From Azospirillum tabaci (lineage in GTDB: Bacteria; Pseudomonadota; Alphaproteobacteria; Azospirillales; Azospirillaceae), in the NCBI RefSeq assembly GCF_014596085.1, contig NZ_JACCJY010000001.1, positions 558,001 to 622,000 of the forward strand: 64,000 nt of DNA. Reading direction: 5' to 3'. The notes below the pieces were generated by a model that did not search any database, was not told the DNA's origin, and saw nothing but the letters and a program-made list of their open reading frames with translations. Shown here in pieces: positions 19,640 through 29,675 of the stretch; within the stretch, counting starts at the first letter, position 1; each line of letters begins with the position of its first letter. The translations under genes were made by a program, and so were the position numbers.

Positions 19640-21421
19640 TCAGTTGGCCTGACGGCGCAGGAAGGCGGGGATGTCCAGCGCTTCCTCGTCGATCTTCTGG
19701 GTGGCGCCGTCGACGCCCATCGCCTGCGGGCGCGGGGCCTGGGCCATCGGTTGCTGCGGGGCGGCCATCGGCGGCTGCGGCATCACCGGCTGCTGGTGCT
19801 GCGGCTGATGATGCTGGGGCTGATGGTGATGCTGCGGCTGATGCTGGGGCTGATGCTGCGGCTGCGGGGCCGGCTGCGGCGCCGGTTCGGCCTTGCGGCC
19901 GGCCAGACCGGTGACCAGGCCGAACAGGAAGTTCGGCTTGCGGGCCGGCGGTTCCGCCTGGGCGGCGGCGGCGAGCTGGCTCGACATCGGCACGGAGGGC
20001 ATCGGCTGGCGAGGGCCGGGATCGGCGGCCTTCGGTGCGATGAAGTGGCCATCGCGGCGCTCGCTGTGCAGCGGACCGGCGGCGACGTTGCGGGCCGGAG
20101 CGGTTTCCACCGGCTGCATGGCCTCGTGGCCCATCGGCATGTGCGGGTGGGGCGCATGCTGCGGGGCGTGCTGGGCCATCGGGTCGACCGGATGCTGGGC
20201 CGGCTGCTGAACCGGAATGTGCTGCTGGACCTCGGCCGGATGGACCTGCGGCTGCGCGACTCCGCCCATCGGGCGCGGGGCCAGACCGGCGCCGGGGATC
20301 GCCGGGGCGACCGGACCGGAGGAGGCGAGCGGCGCCGGGGCGGCCTGGGTCAGACCGGCCGGGCCGGCGGGCTTCTTGGCGCCGCCATTGCCGCCGTTGC
20401 GGTCGGAGACCAGCGAGAGGTTGACCGGGTGCAGGGTGCGCGGGTTGGACATGGCCGCGGCGTCGATGCCGGTGGCGACCACGGACACGCGCATCACGCC
20501 GTCCAGCGAGCTGTCGAAGGTCGAGCCGAAGATGATGTTGGCGTCCGGATCGACCTCGTCGCGGACGCGGTTCGCCGCCTCGTCGACCTCGAACAGGGTC
20601 ATGTCGTAGCCGCCGGTGATGTTGATGAGGACGCCGCGGGCACCCTTCATCGACACGTCGTCGAGCAGCGGATTGGAGATGGCGGCCTCGGCGGCTTCGA
20701 TGGCGCGGCGCTCGCCGCCGGCCTCGCCGGTGCCCATCATCGCCTTGCCCATCTCGGTCATCACCGAGCGGATGTCGGCGAAGTCCAGGTTGATGAGGCC
20801 GGGCATCACCATCAGGTCGGTCACGCCGCGCACGCCGGAATGCAGAACGTCGTCGGCCATCTTGAAGGCGTCCGCGAAGGTCGTCTTCTCGTTGGCGATG
20901 CGGAACAGGTTCTGGTTCGGGATGATGATCAGCGTGTCGACATACTGCTGCAGCTCGGCGATGCCCGATTCGGCCAGCCGCATGCGGTGCGCGCCCTCGA
21001 AATGGAAGGGCTTGGTCACCACGCCGACGGTCAGCAGGCCGCGCTCGCGGGCCGCGCGGGCGATGACCGGGGCCGCACCCGTGCCGGTGCCGCCGCCCAT
21101 GCCGGCGGTGATGAACACCATGTTGGCGCCTTCGAGGTGACCGATGATCTCCTCAAGCTGCTCCTCGGCGGAGGCCCGGCCGACGTCCGGCTTGGAGCCG
21201 GCGCCCAGGCCGCGGGTCATGGTGGTGCCGAGCTGGACGCGCTTCTCGCAGAGCGAGCCCTTGAGGGCCTGCGCGTCGGTGTTGCCCACGACGAAGTCCA
21301 CGCCTTCCAGGTTGGACTTGATCATGTTGTTCACGGCGTTGCCGCCGGCGCCGCCGACACCGAAGACGGTGATGCGGGGCTTCAGTTCGGGTTCGATGCT
21401 GGGGATGGTCACGTTGATCAT
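19640..21421 (-). CDS. ftsZ: Cell division GTPase FtsZ
   Basis: Tubulin homologue that forms the Z ring. 593 residues: GTPase core (about 1-320) with signature [10 protein letters not shown] and T7 loop [11 protein letters not shown]; a very long variable linker (about 330-575); and the conserved C-terminal peptide ([12 protein letters not shown]) that binds FtsA. Residues about 519-544 of the linker are almost only Pro, Gln and His. A good ribosome site, GGAGG, lies before ATG 21421. A 124-nt gap from ftsA leaves room for a ftsZ-specific promoter. Confidence 0.97.
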   Translation of the reverse strand: MINVTIPSIEPELKPRITVFGVGGAGGNAVNNMIKSNLEGVDFVVGNTDAQALKGSLCEKRVQLGTTMTRGLGAGSKPDVGRASAEEQLEEIIGHLEGANMVFITAGMGGGTGTGAAPVIARAARERGLLTVGVVTKPFHFEGAHRMRLAESGIAELQQYVDTLIIIPNQNLFRIANEKTTFADAFKMADDVLHSGVRGVTDLMVMPGLINLDFADIRSVMTEMGKAMMGTGEAGGERRAIEAAEAAISNPLLDDVSMKGARGVLINITGGYDMTLFEVDEAANRVRDEVDPDANIIFGSTFDSSLDGVMRVSVVATGIDAAAMSNPRTLHPVNLSLVSDRNGGNGGAKKPAGPAGLTQAAPAPLASSGPVAPAIPGAGLAPRPMGGVAQPQVHPAEVQQHIPVQQPAQHPVDPMAQHAPQHAPHPHMPMGHEAMQPVETAPARNVAAGPLHSERRDGHFIAPKAADPGPRQPMPSVPMSSQLAAAAQAEPPARKPNFLFGLVTGLAGRKAEPAPQPAPQPQHQPQHQPQHHHQPQHHQPQHQQPVMPQPPMAAPQQPMAQAPRPQAMGVDGATQKIDEEALDIPAFLRRQAN

Positions 21422-21545
21422 TCTATGGCCTCCACAACCTTTTCATTGGTTCGATGTTTTGCGTCGCGGGTTCGCCCCGGTTGGATCCGGGTGGTGTTTT
21501 TAGGCAGGAATGCCGTGGTGCGGCGGGAGCCTTTTTGGGTTCGGT

Positions 21546-22817
21546 TTAAAGGTTCTCCCGCAGCCACAGGCCGACGCGCCCGAAGAACCCCGTGCCGGCG
21601 CCAGCCTCATGGCCCGCCACGGGAAGTTCCGCCGGATTGCGCACGGCGTGGAGAAGAAGGCCCGCGGCGGTCGAATAGGACGGACCGCCTTGCGCCTCGT
21701 TCAGACCGGTGATCCGCGTCGGTCGCCCGATGCGAACCTGTTTGTCCAGGATCAGCTGCGCCAGCTCGCGCATGCCCGGCAACTGGCTGGCGCCGCCCGT
21801 CAGGACGACGCGCCGGCCGACCAGCTTCGCGTAGCCGGAATGCTCCAGCCGCGAGCGGACATGCTCGAAGATCTCCTCCAGCCGCGGCTGGATGATGCGC
21901 ACCAGATAGGATTTCGGCAGGTTGTTGGCGCCGAGGCGCTCCTCCTCGCCGACCTGGGGGACGTCGATCATCTCGCGCTCGTCGGCGGGGCTGGTGATGG
22001 CGCTGCCGTGCAGCGTCTTCATGCGCTCCGCATGGACGACCGGCGTGGTCAGCCCGCGCGCGATGTCGTTGGTGACGTGGTTGCCGCCCAGCCGGATGCA
22101 GTCCGACCAGACCAGCGTGCCTTCGGAGAAGACCGAGATCGTCGTGGTGCCGCCGCCCATGTCGATGCAGGCGGAGCCCATCTCCATCTCGTCGTCGACC
22201 AGACAGGCGAGACCGGACGCGTAGGGGCTGGCGACCAGACCCTCGATGTCGAGGTGGCAGCGGGCCACGCAGGTCTGCAGGTTGCGCACGGCCCCGGCGG
22301 GCGAGGTGATGACGTGGGCCTGGACGCCCAGCCGCTCGCCGTACATGCCCTTGGGGTCGCGGATGCCGCGGCTGCCGTCGAGCGCGAAGCCCACGGGAAT
22401 CGCGTGGACCAGCGCCTGGTCCGGTCCGACCTGCAGGCTGCGGGCGTGGGCCAGCGCGCGGCGGACGTCGCTCTCCGTCACCTCCTGGCCGGAGACGGGG
22501 ACCTCGGCGTTGAAGCCGTGGGAGATCGGGGAGGACACGTTGACGATCACGTCGCGGATCGTCTCGTTGGCCATCTGCTCGGCCGCGTGGACGGCGGCGC
22601 CGATGGAGGTCTCCGCCGCTTCCATGTCGATGATCGCGCCGGCGCGCACGCCCGTGGCGATCTGGTGGCCGATCCCCAGGATGCGCACGGCCCCCGCATC
22701 CTCGACGCGGGCGATGAGGCAGCACACCTTGGTCGAGCCGACGTCCAGCGCGGCGATGGTCCCGCCGCGGGTGGCTCGTTTTGGCTTTTTCGCCCCGTTG
22801 AAGCCCATGTTCAGCAC
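21546..22817 (-). CDS. ftsA: Cell division protein FtsA
   Basis: Actin-fold protein that tethers FtsZ to the membrane. 423 residues with the phosphate-1 motif AALDVGSTKVCCLIA, phosphate-2 region IDMGGGTTTISVF, adenosine motif VVLTGGASQLPG, and the C-terminal amphipathic membrane-targeting helix GFFGRVGLWLRENL. The start may be GTG 22817 or ATG 22808 (MGFNGAKKPKR); the Shine-Dalgarno signal does not decide. It lies 73 nt from ftsQ and 124 nt from ftsZ. Confidence 0.95.
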   Translation of the reverse strand: MLNMGFNGAKKPKRATRGGTIAALDVGSTKVCCLIARVEDAGAVRILGIGHQIATGVRAGAIIDMEAAETSIGAAVHAAEQMANETIRDVIVNVSSPISHGFNAEVPVSGQEVTESDVRRALAHARSLQVGPDQALVHAIPVGFALDGSRGIRDPKGMYGERLGVQAHVITSPAGAVRNLQTCVARCHLDIEGLVASPYASGLACLVDDEMEMGSACIDMGGGTTTISVFSEGTLVWSDCIRLGGNHVTNDIARGLTTPVVHAERMKTLHGSAITSPADEREMIDVPQVGEEERLGANNLPKSYLVRIIQPRLEEIFEHVRSRLEHSGYAKLVGRRVVLTGGASQLPGMRELAQLILDKQVRIGRPTRITGLNEAQGGPSYSTAAGLLLHAVRNPAELPVAGHEAGAGTGFFGRVGLWLRENL

Positions 22818-22890
22818 AACCCTATGGCCTCGATGCGTCCGGTCGTTCGCGTTTCAGAAAGAGGGGTTCAGGAAGAGGGGTGGCGGAGGA

Positions 22891-23853
22891 TCACGTCTTC
22901 TTGCCCGGCTTCTTCTTGTTCTCCTCCTCCGTCCAGGGCAGGACGGCGGTGGCGGAGGTCTGCAGCACGGCGCGGTCGTTCTGGCGCAGGTCGATGGCCA
23001 CGATGTCGCGGTCCAGGACCTGTCCCGTCGCGTCCATCTCCGCCAACTGGCGCAGCGCGGACGGCATGCGGGCTTCCGGCAGTTTCACCACGACACCGTT
23101 CTTCAGCTTGAGATCCCAGCGGCGGTCGCCGACCCAGGAGGCGGCGCTCACCTTTTCGCGCAGCGCCGGCACATTGTCGAGGGCCGCGAGCAGCTTCGGC
23201 ACCTGCATCGGCGCGTTGGCGCCGACGACCTGCGGCAGCGTCTCGATCCGGCGGTTGCCGCGCCGCGCCAGCTCGGTCGCGTCGGCCAGCGGGCGGCCTT
23301 CGCGGTCGATGACGGTAAACTTGCGGTCGTGCTGCCAGATCGCCATCGGCTCCCGCTCCGTCAGGCGGACGAACAGGATGCCGGGCAGGTGGCGCTCGAT
23401 GGAGGCCGAGGCGACCCAGGGCAGGCTCTCCAGCTTCTCCTTGGCATCGGACAGCGTGACGGCGAGGATCGGGTCGCCGCGCTGCACGCCGAGCACGCGC
23501 AGGATGGACGCCGGGTCGGTCTCGGTCCGGCCCTCGACCAGCACGTCGGCGATGGCGAAGCCGGCGGACGCGCTGGTCTGGATCAGGCTTTCCTGCAACG
23601 CCGCGGTGGTCTCGGCGAAGGTGCCGCGCTGCCACGCCGACACGGCCATGCCGGCGACGACCAGGACCGGCGTCAGCAGGATGGCCGCCTTGACCGCGGG
23701 GCGGGTCCAGCGCGGCCAGGCGCGGCGGCGGTTGCCTTTCTGGGCCGACTTCGCCATGGCGCGCGGCGGCACGGGCATGTCGTCGCGGCCCCGGTTCGCA
23801 GAGCCCCCGAAGCCGGCGCGGAACTGCGGATCGATGCTCAGTCGAGTTGACAT
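22891..23853 (-). CDS. ftsQ: Cell division protein FtsQ
   Basis: 320-residue bitopic membrane protein linking early and late division proteins. Basic cytoplasmic N-terminus, one membrane segment (about AAILLTPVLVVAGMAVSAW), then the POTRA domain (VLVEGRTETDPASIL) and the FtsQ domain. The Lys-rich end (EEENKKKPGKKT) is unusual but harmless. ATG 23853 is preferred: GGAG stands 8 nt upstream and translation then overlaps the end of ddl by 16 nt. A TTG further up is less likely. Confidence 0.94.
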   Translation of the reverse strand: MSTRLSIDPQFRAGFGGSANRGRDDMPVPPRAMAKSAQKGNRRRAWPRWTRPAVKAAILLTPVLVVAGMAVSAWQRGTFAETTAALQESLIQTSASAGFAIADVLVEGRTETDPASILRVLGVQRGDPILAVTLSDAKEKLESLPWVASASIERHLPGILFVRLTEREPMAIWQHDRKFTVIDREGRPLADATELARRGNRRIETLPQVVGANAPMQVPKLLAALDNVPALREKVSAASWVGDRRWDLKLKNGVVVKLPEARMPSALRQLAEMDATGQVLDRDIVAIDLRQNDRAVLQTSATAVLPWTEEENKKKPGKKT

Positions 23854-24788
23854 GCGGCGTTCTCCACCATCCAAGCGACGAGAGCCCCGTAGGTGAGCCC
23901 CACGGCAGCGGCCTGTTCGGGAACCAGCGACAGCGGCGTCATGCCCGGCTGGTTGTTGATTTCCAGGAAAAAGAGTCCGTCGGTCCCACTTTTACGATCG
24001 TCCCAGCGGAAGTCGCTGCGCGAAACGCCGCGGCACCCCAGGGTCCGGTGGGCCAGGACCGCCAGCCTCTTGGCTTCTTCCGCGACATGCTCGGGAATCT
24101 GCGCGGGCACAGTATGAACGGCATGACCGGCGCTGTATTTAGCCGTGTAGTCATAGACCTGCGCCTCGAAGCGGATTTCCGTCACGGTCAGGGCGCGGCA
24201 TTCGCCGTCCAGCCCGCCCATGACGCCGACGGTCAGTTCGCGGCCCGGGATGAACTCCTCCACCAGAGCGCGCTCGCCGAAGGTCCAGGCGTCGCCGACC
24301 GGGCTGTTCTGCCCCTCGCGCACCAGCGTGACCCCGACGGTCGAGCCTTCGTCCACCGGCTTGACGATGTAGGGGGCGGGCATCGGGTGGACGCCGCCGG
24401 TCAGCTCGCCCTTGGTGAGGACGAGGCCCTTGGGCGAGCGCACGCCGACCGGGGCGAGCAGCGCCTTGGTCATCGCCTTGTCCATGGCGACCGCGGCGGC
24501 GCGCACACCGGAATGGGTGTAGGGGATGCCGAGGAACTCCAGCACGCCCTGGATGGTCCCGTCCTCGCCGCCGCGCCCGTGCAGGGCGTTGAACACCGCG
24601 TCGGGGCGCGGGTCGGTCAGCGCACGCAGCAGCCCCTCCAGGTCGCGCTGCACGTCCACCGCGGTGACGCGGTAGCCTTCCTCTTCCAGCGCCTTGGCAA
24701 CGCCGGCGCCGCTGACCAGCGACACCTCGCGCTCCGCCGACCAGCCGCCCATCAGGACGGCGACATGCTTCTTGTGGAGGGTGGTCAT
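23838..24788 (-). CDS. ddl: D-alanine--D-alanine ligase
   Basis: ATP-grasp enzyme of 316 residues that makes D-Ala-D-Ala for the pentapeptide. Motifs: GGWSAEREVSLVSG (N-terminal substrate loop), FNALHGRGGEDGTIQG, the ATP-grasp region PYIVKPVDEGSTVGV, and EINNQPGMTPLSLVP at the active site. DdlB type by position. The start ATG overlaps the murB stop (ATGA at 24785-24788), so translation is coupled. Confidence 0.95.
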   Translation of the reverse strand: MTTLHKKHVAVLMGGWSAEREVSLVSGAGVAKALEEEGYRVTAVDVQRDLEGLLRALTDPRPDAVFNALHGRGGEDGTIQGVLEFLGIPYTHSGVRAAAVAMDKAMTKALLAPVGVRSPKGLVLTKGELTGGVHPMPAPYIVKPVDEGSTVGVTLVREGQNSPVGDAWTFGERALVEEFIPGRELTVGVMGGLDGECRALTVTEIRFEAQVYDYTAKYSAGHAVHTVPAQIPEHVAEEAKRLAVLAHRTLGCRGVSRSDFRWDDRKSGTDGLFFLEINNQPGMTPLSLVPEQAAAVGLTYGALVAWMVENAACQLD

Positions 24789-25711
24789 GCGGACGCTCCT
24801 TCGCGGGCCACGCCGACCCGCTTGATTTCCCATTCCAGCGTGACGCCGGAGGTCTCGAACACGCGGCGCCGGACCTCTTCGCCCAGCGCCTCCAGCTCCG
24901 CCGCGGTGGCGGCGCCCTGGTTGATGAGGAAGTTGCAGTGCTTCTCCGACACCTGCGCGCCGCCGATGGTCAGCCCACGGCAGCCGGCCTTGTCGATCAG
25001 CTCCCACGCCTTGTGGCCGGGCGGGTTCTTGAAGGTCGAGCCGCCGGTGCGCGAGCGGACCGGCTGGGTGTCGGCGCGCTTGCCGGAGATCTCCGCCATG
25101 CGTTGCGCGATCTCCGCCGGGTCGCCGGCCGTGCCGCGCAGGGTGGCGCCGGTGAAGATCACGTCCTCCGGCACTCCGGCGTGGCGGTAGGTGAAGCCCA
25201 TGCCGGCGTTGTCGTAGGACACGCGCCCGCCCCGGCGGGTCACCCCCTGGGCGGAGACCAGCACGTCCTTGATCTCGTGCCCATAGGCGCCGCCGTTCAT
25301 GCGCAGCGCGCCGCCGATGGTGCCGGGGATGCCCGACAGGAACTCCAGCCCGGCGACGCCGGCGTCGCGCGCCACAGCGGCGACGTTCAGGTCGAGCGCG
25401 GCCGCGCCGGCCTCCAGCGTCAGCCCGTCCGCCGCGATGCCGGCGAAGCCGCGGCCCAGCCGGATCACCACGCCGGGAATGCCGCCGTCGCGGATCAGCA
25501 GGTTGGAGGCGACGCCCAGCACCGTCACCGGCACGTCGTCCGGCAATTCGGCCAGGAAGCTCGCCAGATCGTCGGCGTCCTCCGGCCGGAACATGACCTC
25601 CGCCGGACCGCCGACGCGGAACCACGTCACGTTGGCCAGCGGCGCGTCGGCGGTCAGCCGTCCGCGGCAGGCGGGCATCCGGTCGATGAGGGAGGCGGTG
25701 GTGGCTGTCAT
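24785..25711 (-). CDS. murB: UDP-N-acetylenolpyruvoylglucosamine reductase MurB
   Basis: Flavoprotein completing UDP-MurNAc synthesis. 308 residues; FAD-binding segments NVTWFRVGGPAEV and LGVASNLLIRDGGIPGVVIRLG, then SGIPGTIGGALRMNGGAYG and the C-terminal RSRTGGSTFKNPPGHKAWELID. This is the shorter type II-like form lacking the Tyr loop, typical of alphaproteobacteria. Starts 11 nt after murC and ends overlapping ddl by 4 nt. ATG 25711 fits the family N-terminus. Confidence 0.95.
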   Translation of the reverse strand: MTATTASLIDRMPACRGRLTADAPLANVTWFRVGGPAEVMFRPEDADDLASFLAELPDDVPVTVLGVASNLLIRDGGIPGVVIRLGRGFAGIAADGLTLEAGAAALDLNVAAVARDAGVAGLEFLSGIPGTIGGALRMNGGAYGHEIKDVLVSAQGVTRRGGRVSYDNAGMGFTYRHAGVPEDVIFTGATLRGTAGDPAEIAQRMAEISGKRADTQPVRSRTGGSTFKNPPGHKAWELIDKAGCRGLTIGGAQVSEKHCNFLINQGAATAAELEALGEEVRRRVFETSGVTLEWEIKRVGVAREGASA

Positions 25712-25722
25712 CGGAGAACCCG

Positions 25723-27138
25723 TCACGCCTTGCCCGACAGCTTGTCCAGCTCGCCCGGCAGGGCGTTGGCCCACTGGGTGATGTTGCCCGCGCCCAGGCA
25801 GACCACGAGGTCGCCGGGCCGCGCGATCTCGCGGACCAGTTGCGGCAGCTCGTCCGGGCCGTGCAGGGCGAGCACCTGACGGTGGCCGTGCATGCGCAGC
25901 CCCTCGACGAGGCTGTCGCGGTTGACGTTCTCGATCGGCTGCTCCCCGGCGGCGTAGACGTCCGCCACGATCACCGCGTCGGCGTCGTTGAAGCAGGTGC
26001 AGAACTCCTCGAACAGGTTGGCGAGGCGCGAGTAGCGGTGCGGCTGGACGACGGCGATGGTGCGGCCGGTGCCGGCGGTGCGCGCGGCCTTCAGGACGGC
26101 GGCGATCTCCACCGGGTGGTGGCCGTAGTCGTCGATGACGGTGATGCCGTTCGATTCGCCGGTCTTGGTGAAGCGGCGCTTGACGCCCTGGAACTTCGCC
26201 ATGCTGTCGCGCATCACCACGTCGGGCAGGCCCATCTCGTTGCCCACCGCGAAGCAGGCCAGCGAGTTCTGGACGTTGTGCGGCCCGTACATCGGCAGGC
26301 GGACGCCGATGATGGTCCGGCTCTCCCCGGTGTGGCGGTCGTCGATCACCACGTCGTACTCGGCGCCCTCGGTGCCCAGCCGCATGTTCACGGCGCGCAC
26401 GTCGGCCTGCGGGCTGAAGCCGTAGGTGATGATGCGGCGGTCCGACACGCGCGGGATCATCGCCTGCACCTCCGGATGGTCGATGCACAGCGCGGCGAAG
26501 CCGTAGAAGGGGATGTTCTGGACGAAGCTGTCGAAGGCGGCCCGCATGTGGTCGAAGGTGCCGTAATAGTCCAGATGCTCCGGGTCCATGTTGGTGACCA
26601 CGGCGATGCAGGCCGGCAGCTTGATGAAGGTGCCGTCGCTCTCGTCCGCCTCGACGACCATCCAGTCGCCCGAGCCCAGCCGCGTGTTGGTGCCGTAGGC
26701 GTTGATGATGCCGCCGTTGATGACCGTGGGGTCGAGGTTGGCGTGCTCCAGCATGTTGCCGACCATCGAGGTCGTCGTGGTCTTGCCATGGGTGCCGCCG
26801 ATGGCGATGGCCCATTTCAGGCGCATCAGCTCGCCCAGCATCTCGGCGCGGCGGACGACCGGGACCAGGGCGGCGCGGGCGGCGACGACCTCCGGGTTGT
26901 CGCGCTTGACGGCGGAGGAGACGACGACGACCGCGGCCCCGGCGATGTTTTCCGCGCGGTGGCCGATGCTGATCTGGATGCCCAGCCCGCGCAGGCGCTT
27001 GACGTTGGCGCTCTCCGCCAGGTCGGAGCCCTGGACGGTGTAGCCGAGGTTGCGCAGCACTTCGGCGATGCCGCTCATGCCGATGCCGCCGATGCCGACG
27101 AAATGGATGGTGCCGATCGAGAGGGGGAGGGCGCGCAT
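25723..27138 (-). CDS. murC: UDP-N-acetylmuramate--L-alanine ligase MurC
   Basis: Adds L-Ala to UDP-MurNAc, ATP-dependent, cytoplasm. 471 residues: N-terminal Rossmann-like part with [16 protein letters not shown]-loop [11 protein letters not shown], central [11 protein letters not shown], and NPEH-like [11 protein letters not shown] region ([12 protein letters not shown]), then [11 protein letters not shown] and VVQPHRYSR. The small unknown gene ends 7 nt before its ATG; the GGAAAG ribosome site overlaps that gene's last codons. Confidence 0.96.
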   Translation of the reverse strand: MRALPLSIGTIHFVGIGGIGMSGIAEVLRNLGYTVQGSDLAESANVKRLRGLGIQISIGHRAENIAGAAVVVVSSAVKRDNPEVVAARAALVPVVRRAEMLGELMRLKWAIAIGGTHGKTTTTSMVGNMLEHANLDPTVINGGIINAYGTNTRLGSGDWMVVEADESDGTFIKLPACIAVVTNMDPEHLDYYGTFDHMRAAFDSFVQNIPFYGFAALCIDHPEVQAMIPRVSDRRIITYGFSPQADVRAVNMRLGTEGAEYDVVIDDRHTGESRTIIGVRLPMYGPHNVQNSLACFAVGNEMGLPDVVMRDSMAKFQGVKRRFTKTGESNGITVIDDYGHHPVEIAAVLKAARTAGTGRTIAVVQPHRYSRLANLFEEFCTCFNDADAVIVADVYAAGEQPIENVNRDSLVEGLRMHGHRQVLALHGPDELPQLVREIARPGDLVVCLGAGNITQWANALPGELDKLSGKA

Positions 27139-27145
27139 GTCTGGA

Positions 27146-27412
27146 TTACTTTCCGCGGCGGAGCATCAGGCTGAGGGTGGCGTCCACGGCCATGTCGGAC
27201 AGGCCGTAGGGAAGGGGCTGGGAACCGATCGTGACGTGCAGGCGGTCGCGCAGGAAACCGGCGCCGGCGCGCGGCAGCAGCGGGCAGTCGGGCCGGTTGC
27301 TCCAGGCGCCTTCGGTCCGCGTCATGTCCGCCGGCCAGTCGCCCAGAGGCCGGGACGAGGGGGGCCGGGACGAGCGGGGGCGTGCGATGGTGCTGCGCGT
27401 TGCCTTGTTCAT
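27146..27412 (-). CDS. Small unknown gene between murG and murC
   Basis: 88 codons. Its ATG overlaps the murG stop in an ATGA (27409-27412) and it ends 7 nt before murC, the same coupling used by the known genes of the cluster. The first 30 residues are Arg/Ser/Pro-rich ([18 protein letters not shown]) and probably disordered; the rest ([19 protein letters not shown] to LSLMLRRGK) looks more ordered. No signal peptide or membrane helix. I do not recognise it, and no gene is usual at this place. The start cannot be shown by eye to be used; it could be only a spacer. Confidence 0.55.
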   Translation of the reverse strand: MNKATRSTIARPRSSRPPSSRPLGDWPADMTRTEGAWSNRPDCPLLPRAGAGFLRDRLHVTIGSQPLPYGLSDMAVDATLSLMLRRGK

Positions 27413-28548
27413 TCCGCGGCTTCCTTGGTTCGGGCGTGGTTGGGGTTGGCGATCATGTCGAGCACGGCGTCGGCCAGCCGGCGCGCGGCGTCGGCCATGC
27501 CCCAGCCGTGGGCGGCCTGCGCCGCAGCGGTCAAGGCATCCGGCGACTCCAGCAGTTCCGTCAGGCGGGCGGCGAGCGCGTCGGCGGTGAAGTCCGGCTG
27601 CGGCATCAGCCAGGCGGCTCCGGCGGCGGCGAGCTGCCGCGCATTGGCCGTCTGGTGATCGTCCATGGCATGCGGATATGGCACAAGGATGGCCGGACGC
27701 CCGATGCAGGTCAGTTCGGCGATGGTCGAGGCGCCGGCCCGCGTGATGGCGAGGTGGCAGCCGGCCAGCCGGTCCGGCACGTCGCGGAAGAAGCTCTCCA
27801 GCTCCAGCCCGCCGAGGCCCATGCCGGCGTAAGAGCGGCGCGCGGTCTCCAGATCCTCGGGCCGGCATTGCTGCGCCAGATGGATGCGGGCGCGCAGCTC
27901 GGCGGGCAGCCGGCCCAGCGCCTCGGGGATCACTTCGGAGAAGACGCGCGCACCCTGGCTGCCGCCCATCACCAGGATGCGGACGGGTCCGCCGGGGGCG
28001 GTAACGGCGTAGGCGGCGTCGCGCTGGGCGGCGATGGCGGGGCGGACCGGGTTGCCGGTGCGGACGAGGCGCTGACGATGCTCCTCTTTCACCGAGGCGA
28101 CCTCGGGGAAGGCGACGGCGATGCGGCGCGCGGCGGCGGCGAGCATCCGGTTGGCGCGGCCCAGCACGGCGTTCTGCTCGTGCAGCATCACCGGCACGCG
28201 GCCTTGCGCGGCGGCGTAGACCGTGGGGACGGAAGGGTAGCCGCCGAAACCGACGACCGCCGCCGGTTTCAGGTGGCGCATCAGCGCGTTGGCGCCGAGC
28301 AGGCCGAGGCCCATCTGCCACGCCGCGTTCATCTTGGCCAGCAGGCTGCCGCCGGGGGCGGCGGAGCGGATGCGGTGGACCGTCACCTCCGGCAGGCTGT
28401 CGCCGAAGGCCTGGCCGCGCTTGTCGGTGACCAGCGCCACCGCCTCGCCGCGGGCCAGCAACTCGCGCGCCAGCGCCTCCGCCGGGAAGAAGTGCCCGCC
28501 GGTGCCGCCGGCGGCCAGGATGATGGGGCGCTGTGTGGTGTCGGCCAT
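27409..28548 (-). CDS. murG: UDP-GlcNAc:lipid I GlcNAc transferase MurG
   Basis: GT28 glycosyltransferase on the inner face of the membrane that turns lipid I into lipid II. 379 residues with N-terminal ILAAGGTGGHFFPAEALA, membrane-contact region GFGGYPSVP, HEQNAVLGRANR, and C-domain GGSQGARVF and ITRAGASTIAEL plus PYPHAMDDHQTANA. It starts 5 nt after the ftsW stop and its stop overlaps the following small gene's ATG. Confidence 0.96.
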   Translation of the reverse strand: MADTTQRPIILAAGGTGGHFFPAEALARELLARGEAVALVTDKRGQAFGDSLPEVTVHRIRSAAPGGSLLAKMNAAWQMGLGLLGANALMRHLKPAAVVGFGGYPSVPTVYAAAQGRVPVMLHEQNAVLGRANRMLAAAARRIAVAFPEVASVKEEHRQRLVRTGNPVRPAIAAQRDAAYAVTAPGGPVRILVMGGSQGARVFSEVIPEALGRLPAELRARIHLAQQCRPEDLETARRSYAGMGLGGLELESFFRDVPDRLAGCHLAITRAGASTIAELTCIGRPAILVPYPHAMDDHQTANARQLAAAGAAWLMPQPDFTADALAARLTELLESPDALTAAAQAAHGWGMADAARRLADAVLDMIANPNHARTKEAAE

Positions 28549-28553
28549 CGTCG

Positions 28554-29675
28554 TCACTCCGCCGGGCCGAAGCGTTTGCGGGTCAACGCCAGCACCATGC
28601 CCATGCCGAAGCCCAGCGCCAGCAGCGAGGAGCCGCCGTAGGAGATGAAGGGCAGCGTCATGCCCTTGGTCGGCATCAGATGCAGGGCGGAGCCCATGTT
28701 GATCGCCGCCTGCAGGCCGAACTGGATCAGCAGGCCGCTCGCCGCCAGCAGCACGAAGTAGTTGGTGTCGTTGAACACCCGCGCGAAGCCGCGCAGCACG
28801 ATGAAGGCGAACAGGATGATGATGATCAGGCAGAAGATCAGCCCCATCTCCTCGCCGGCGACGGCGAAGATGAAGTCGGCGTGGCTGTCCGGCAGCGAGT
28901 ATTTCACCGTTCCCTGGCCGGGGCCGGTGCCCATCAGCCCGCCGTTGGCGAAGGCCTCCAGCGAGCGGCTGACCTGATAGGTGTCGCCGCTCGACGGGTC
29001 GAGGAAGCGGTTGATGCGGCTGTGGACGTGCGGCAGCGTGAAGTAGGCGCCGACGAGGCCGGCGACGCCCAGCACGCCCAGGCCGCCGACCAGCATGATG
29101 TTCAGCCCGGCCAGGAAGAACTGGGAAAACCACACCGCCGAGACCACCACCGTCATGCCCAGGTCGGGCTGCAGCAGCAGGCCGCCGACGGTGAGGCCGT
29201 AGAGCAGGATCGACAGGATCGTGCCGGGGAAGCCGGGGTTGGTGCGCGACAGCGAGAACAGCCACGCCCCGACCACCGCGAAGGCCGGCTTCACGAACTC
29301 CGACGGCTGGATCGACAGGCCGGGGATGTGAATCCAGCGCCGCGCGCCCTTGATCTCGACGCCGACGACCAGCGTCGCGTAGACCAGCGCCACCGCGATC
29401 AGGAAGACCACCAGCGCCGCCCGCCGCACGCCGCGCGGGCTGAGCAGCGAGACGCCGCACATGATGGCGACGCTGGGGATCAGCATCATCAGGTGACGTT
29501 CGACGAAGTAGAAGGTGTCCTGGATGCCGATGCGCTCCGCCACCGGCGGGCTGGCCGCGGTGATCAGGACCGTGCCGAGCGCCATCAGCACCGCCAGCGC
29601 GGCGAGCTGCCAGCGGTCGACCGTCCACCACCAGCGGCCGAAGATGGATTGGTCGGTGCGGTCGAAGGTCATCAT
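28554..29675 (-). CDS. ftsW: Septal peptidoglycan glycosyltransferase FtsW
   Basis: SEDS-family polymerase of lipid II, partner of FtsI at the septum. 373 residues with about ten membrane segments. Conserved elements: WIHIPGLSIQPSEFVKPAF, QPDLGMT, and the GMTLPFISYGGSS loop near the C-terminus; HADFIFAVAGEEMG carries the catalytic-Asp region. The first ATG (29675) shares one base with the murD stop (TGATG). Confidence 0.95.
   Translation of the reverse strand: MMTFDRTDQSIFGRWWWTVDRWQLAALAVLMALGTVLITAASPPVAERIGIQDTFYFVERHLMMLIPSVAIMCGVSLLSPRGVRRAALVVFLIAVALVYATLVVGVEIKGARRWIHIPGLSIQPSEFVKPAFAVVGAWLFSLSRTNPGFPGTILSILLYGLTVGGLLLQPDLGMTVVVSAVWFSQFFLAGLNIMLVGGLGVLGVAGLVGAYFTLPHVHSRINRFLDPSSGDTYQVSRSLEAFANGGLMGTGPGQGTVKYSLPDSHADFIFAVAGEEMGLIFCLIIIILFAFIVLRGFARVFNDTNYFVLLAASGLLIQFGLQAAINMGSALHLMPTKGMTLPFISYGGSSLLALGFGMGMVLALTRKRFGPAE

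Noticed and set aside
19562-21712. 716-codon open frame antisense to ftsZ
   Set aside because: Shadow of a conserved gene; Arg/His/Gly-rich and no family motif.
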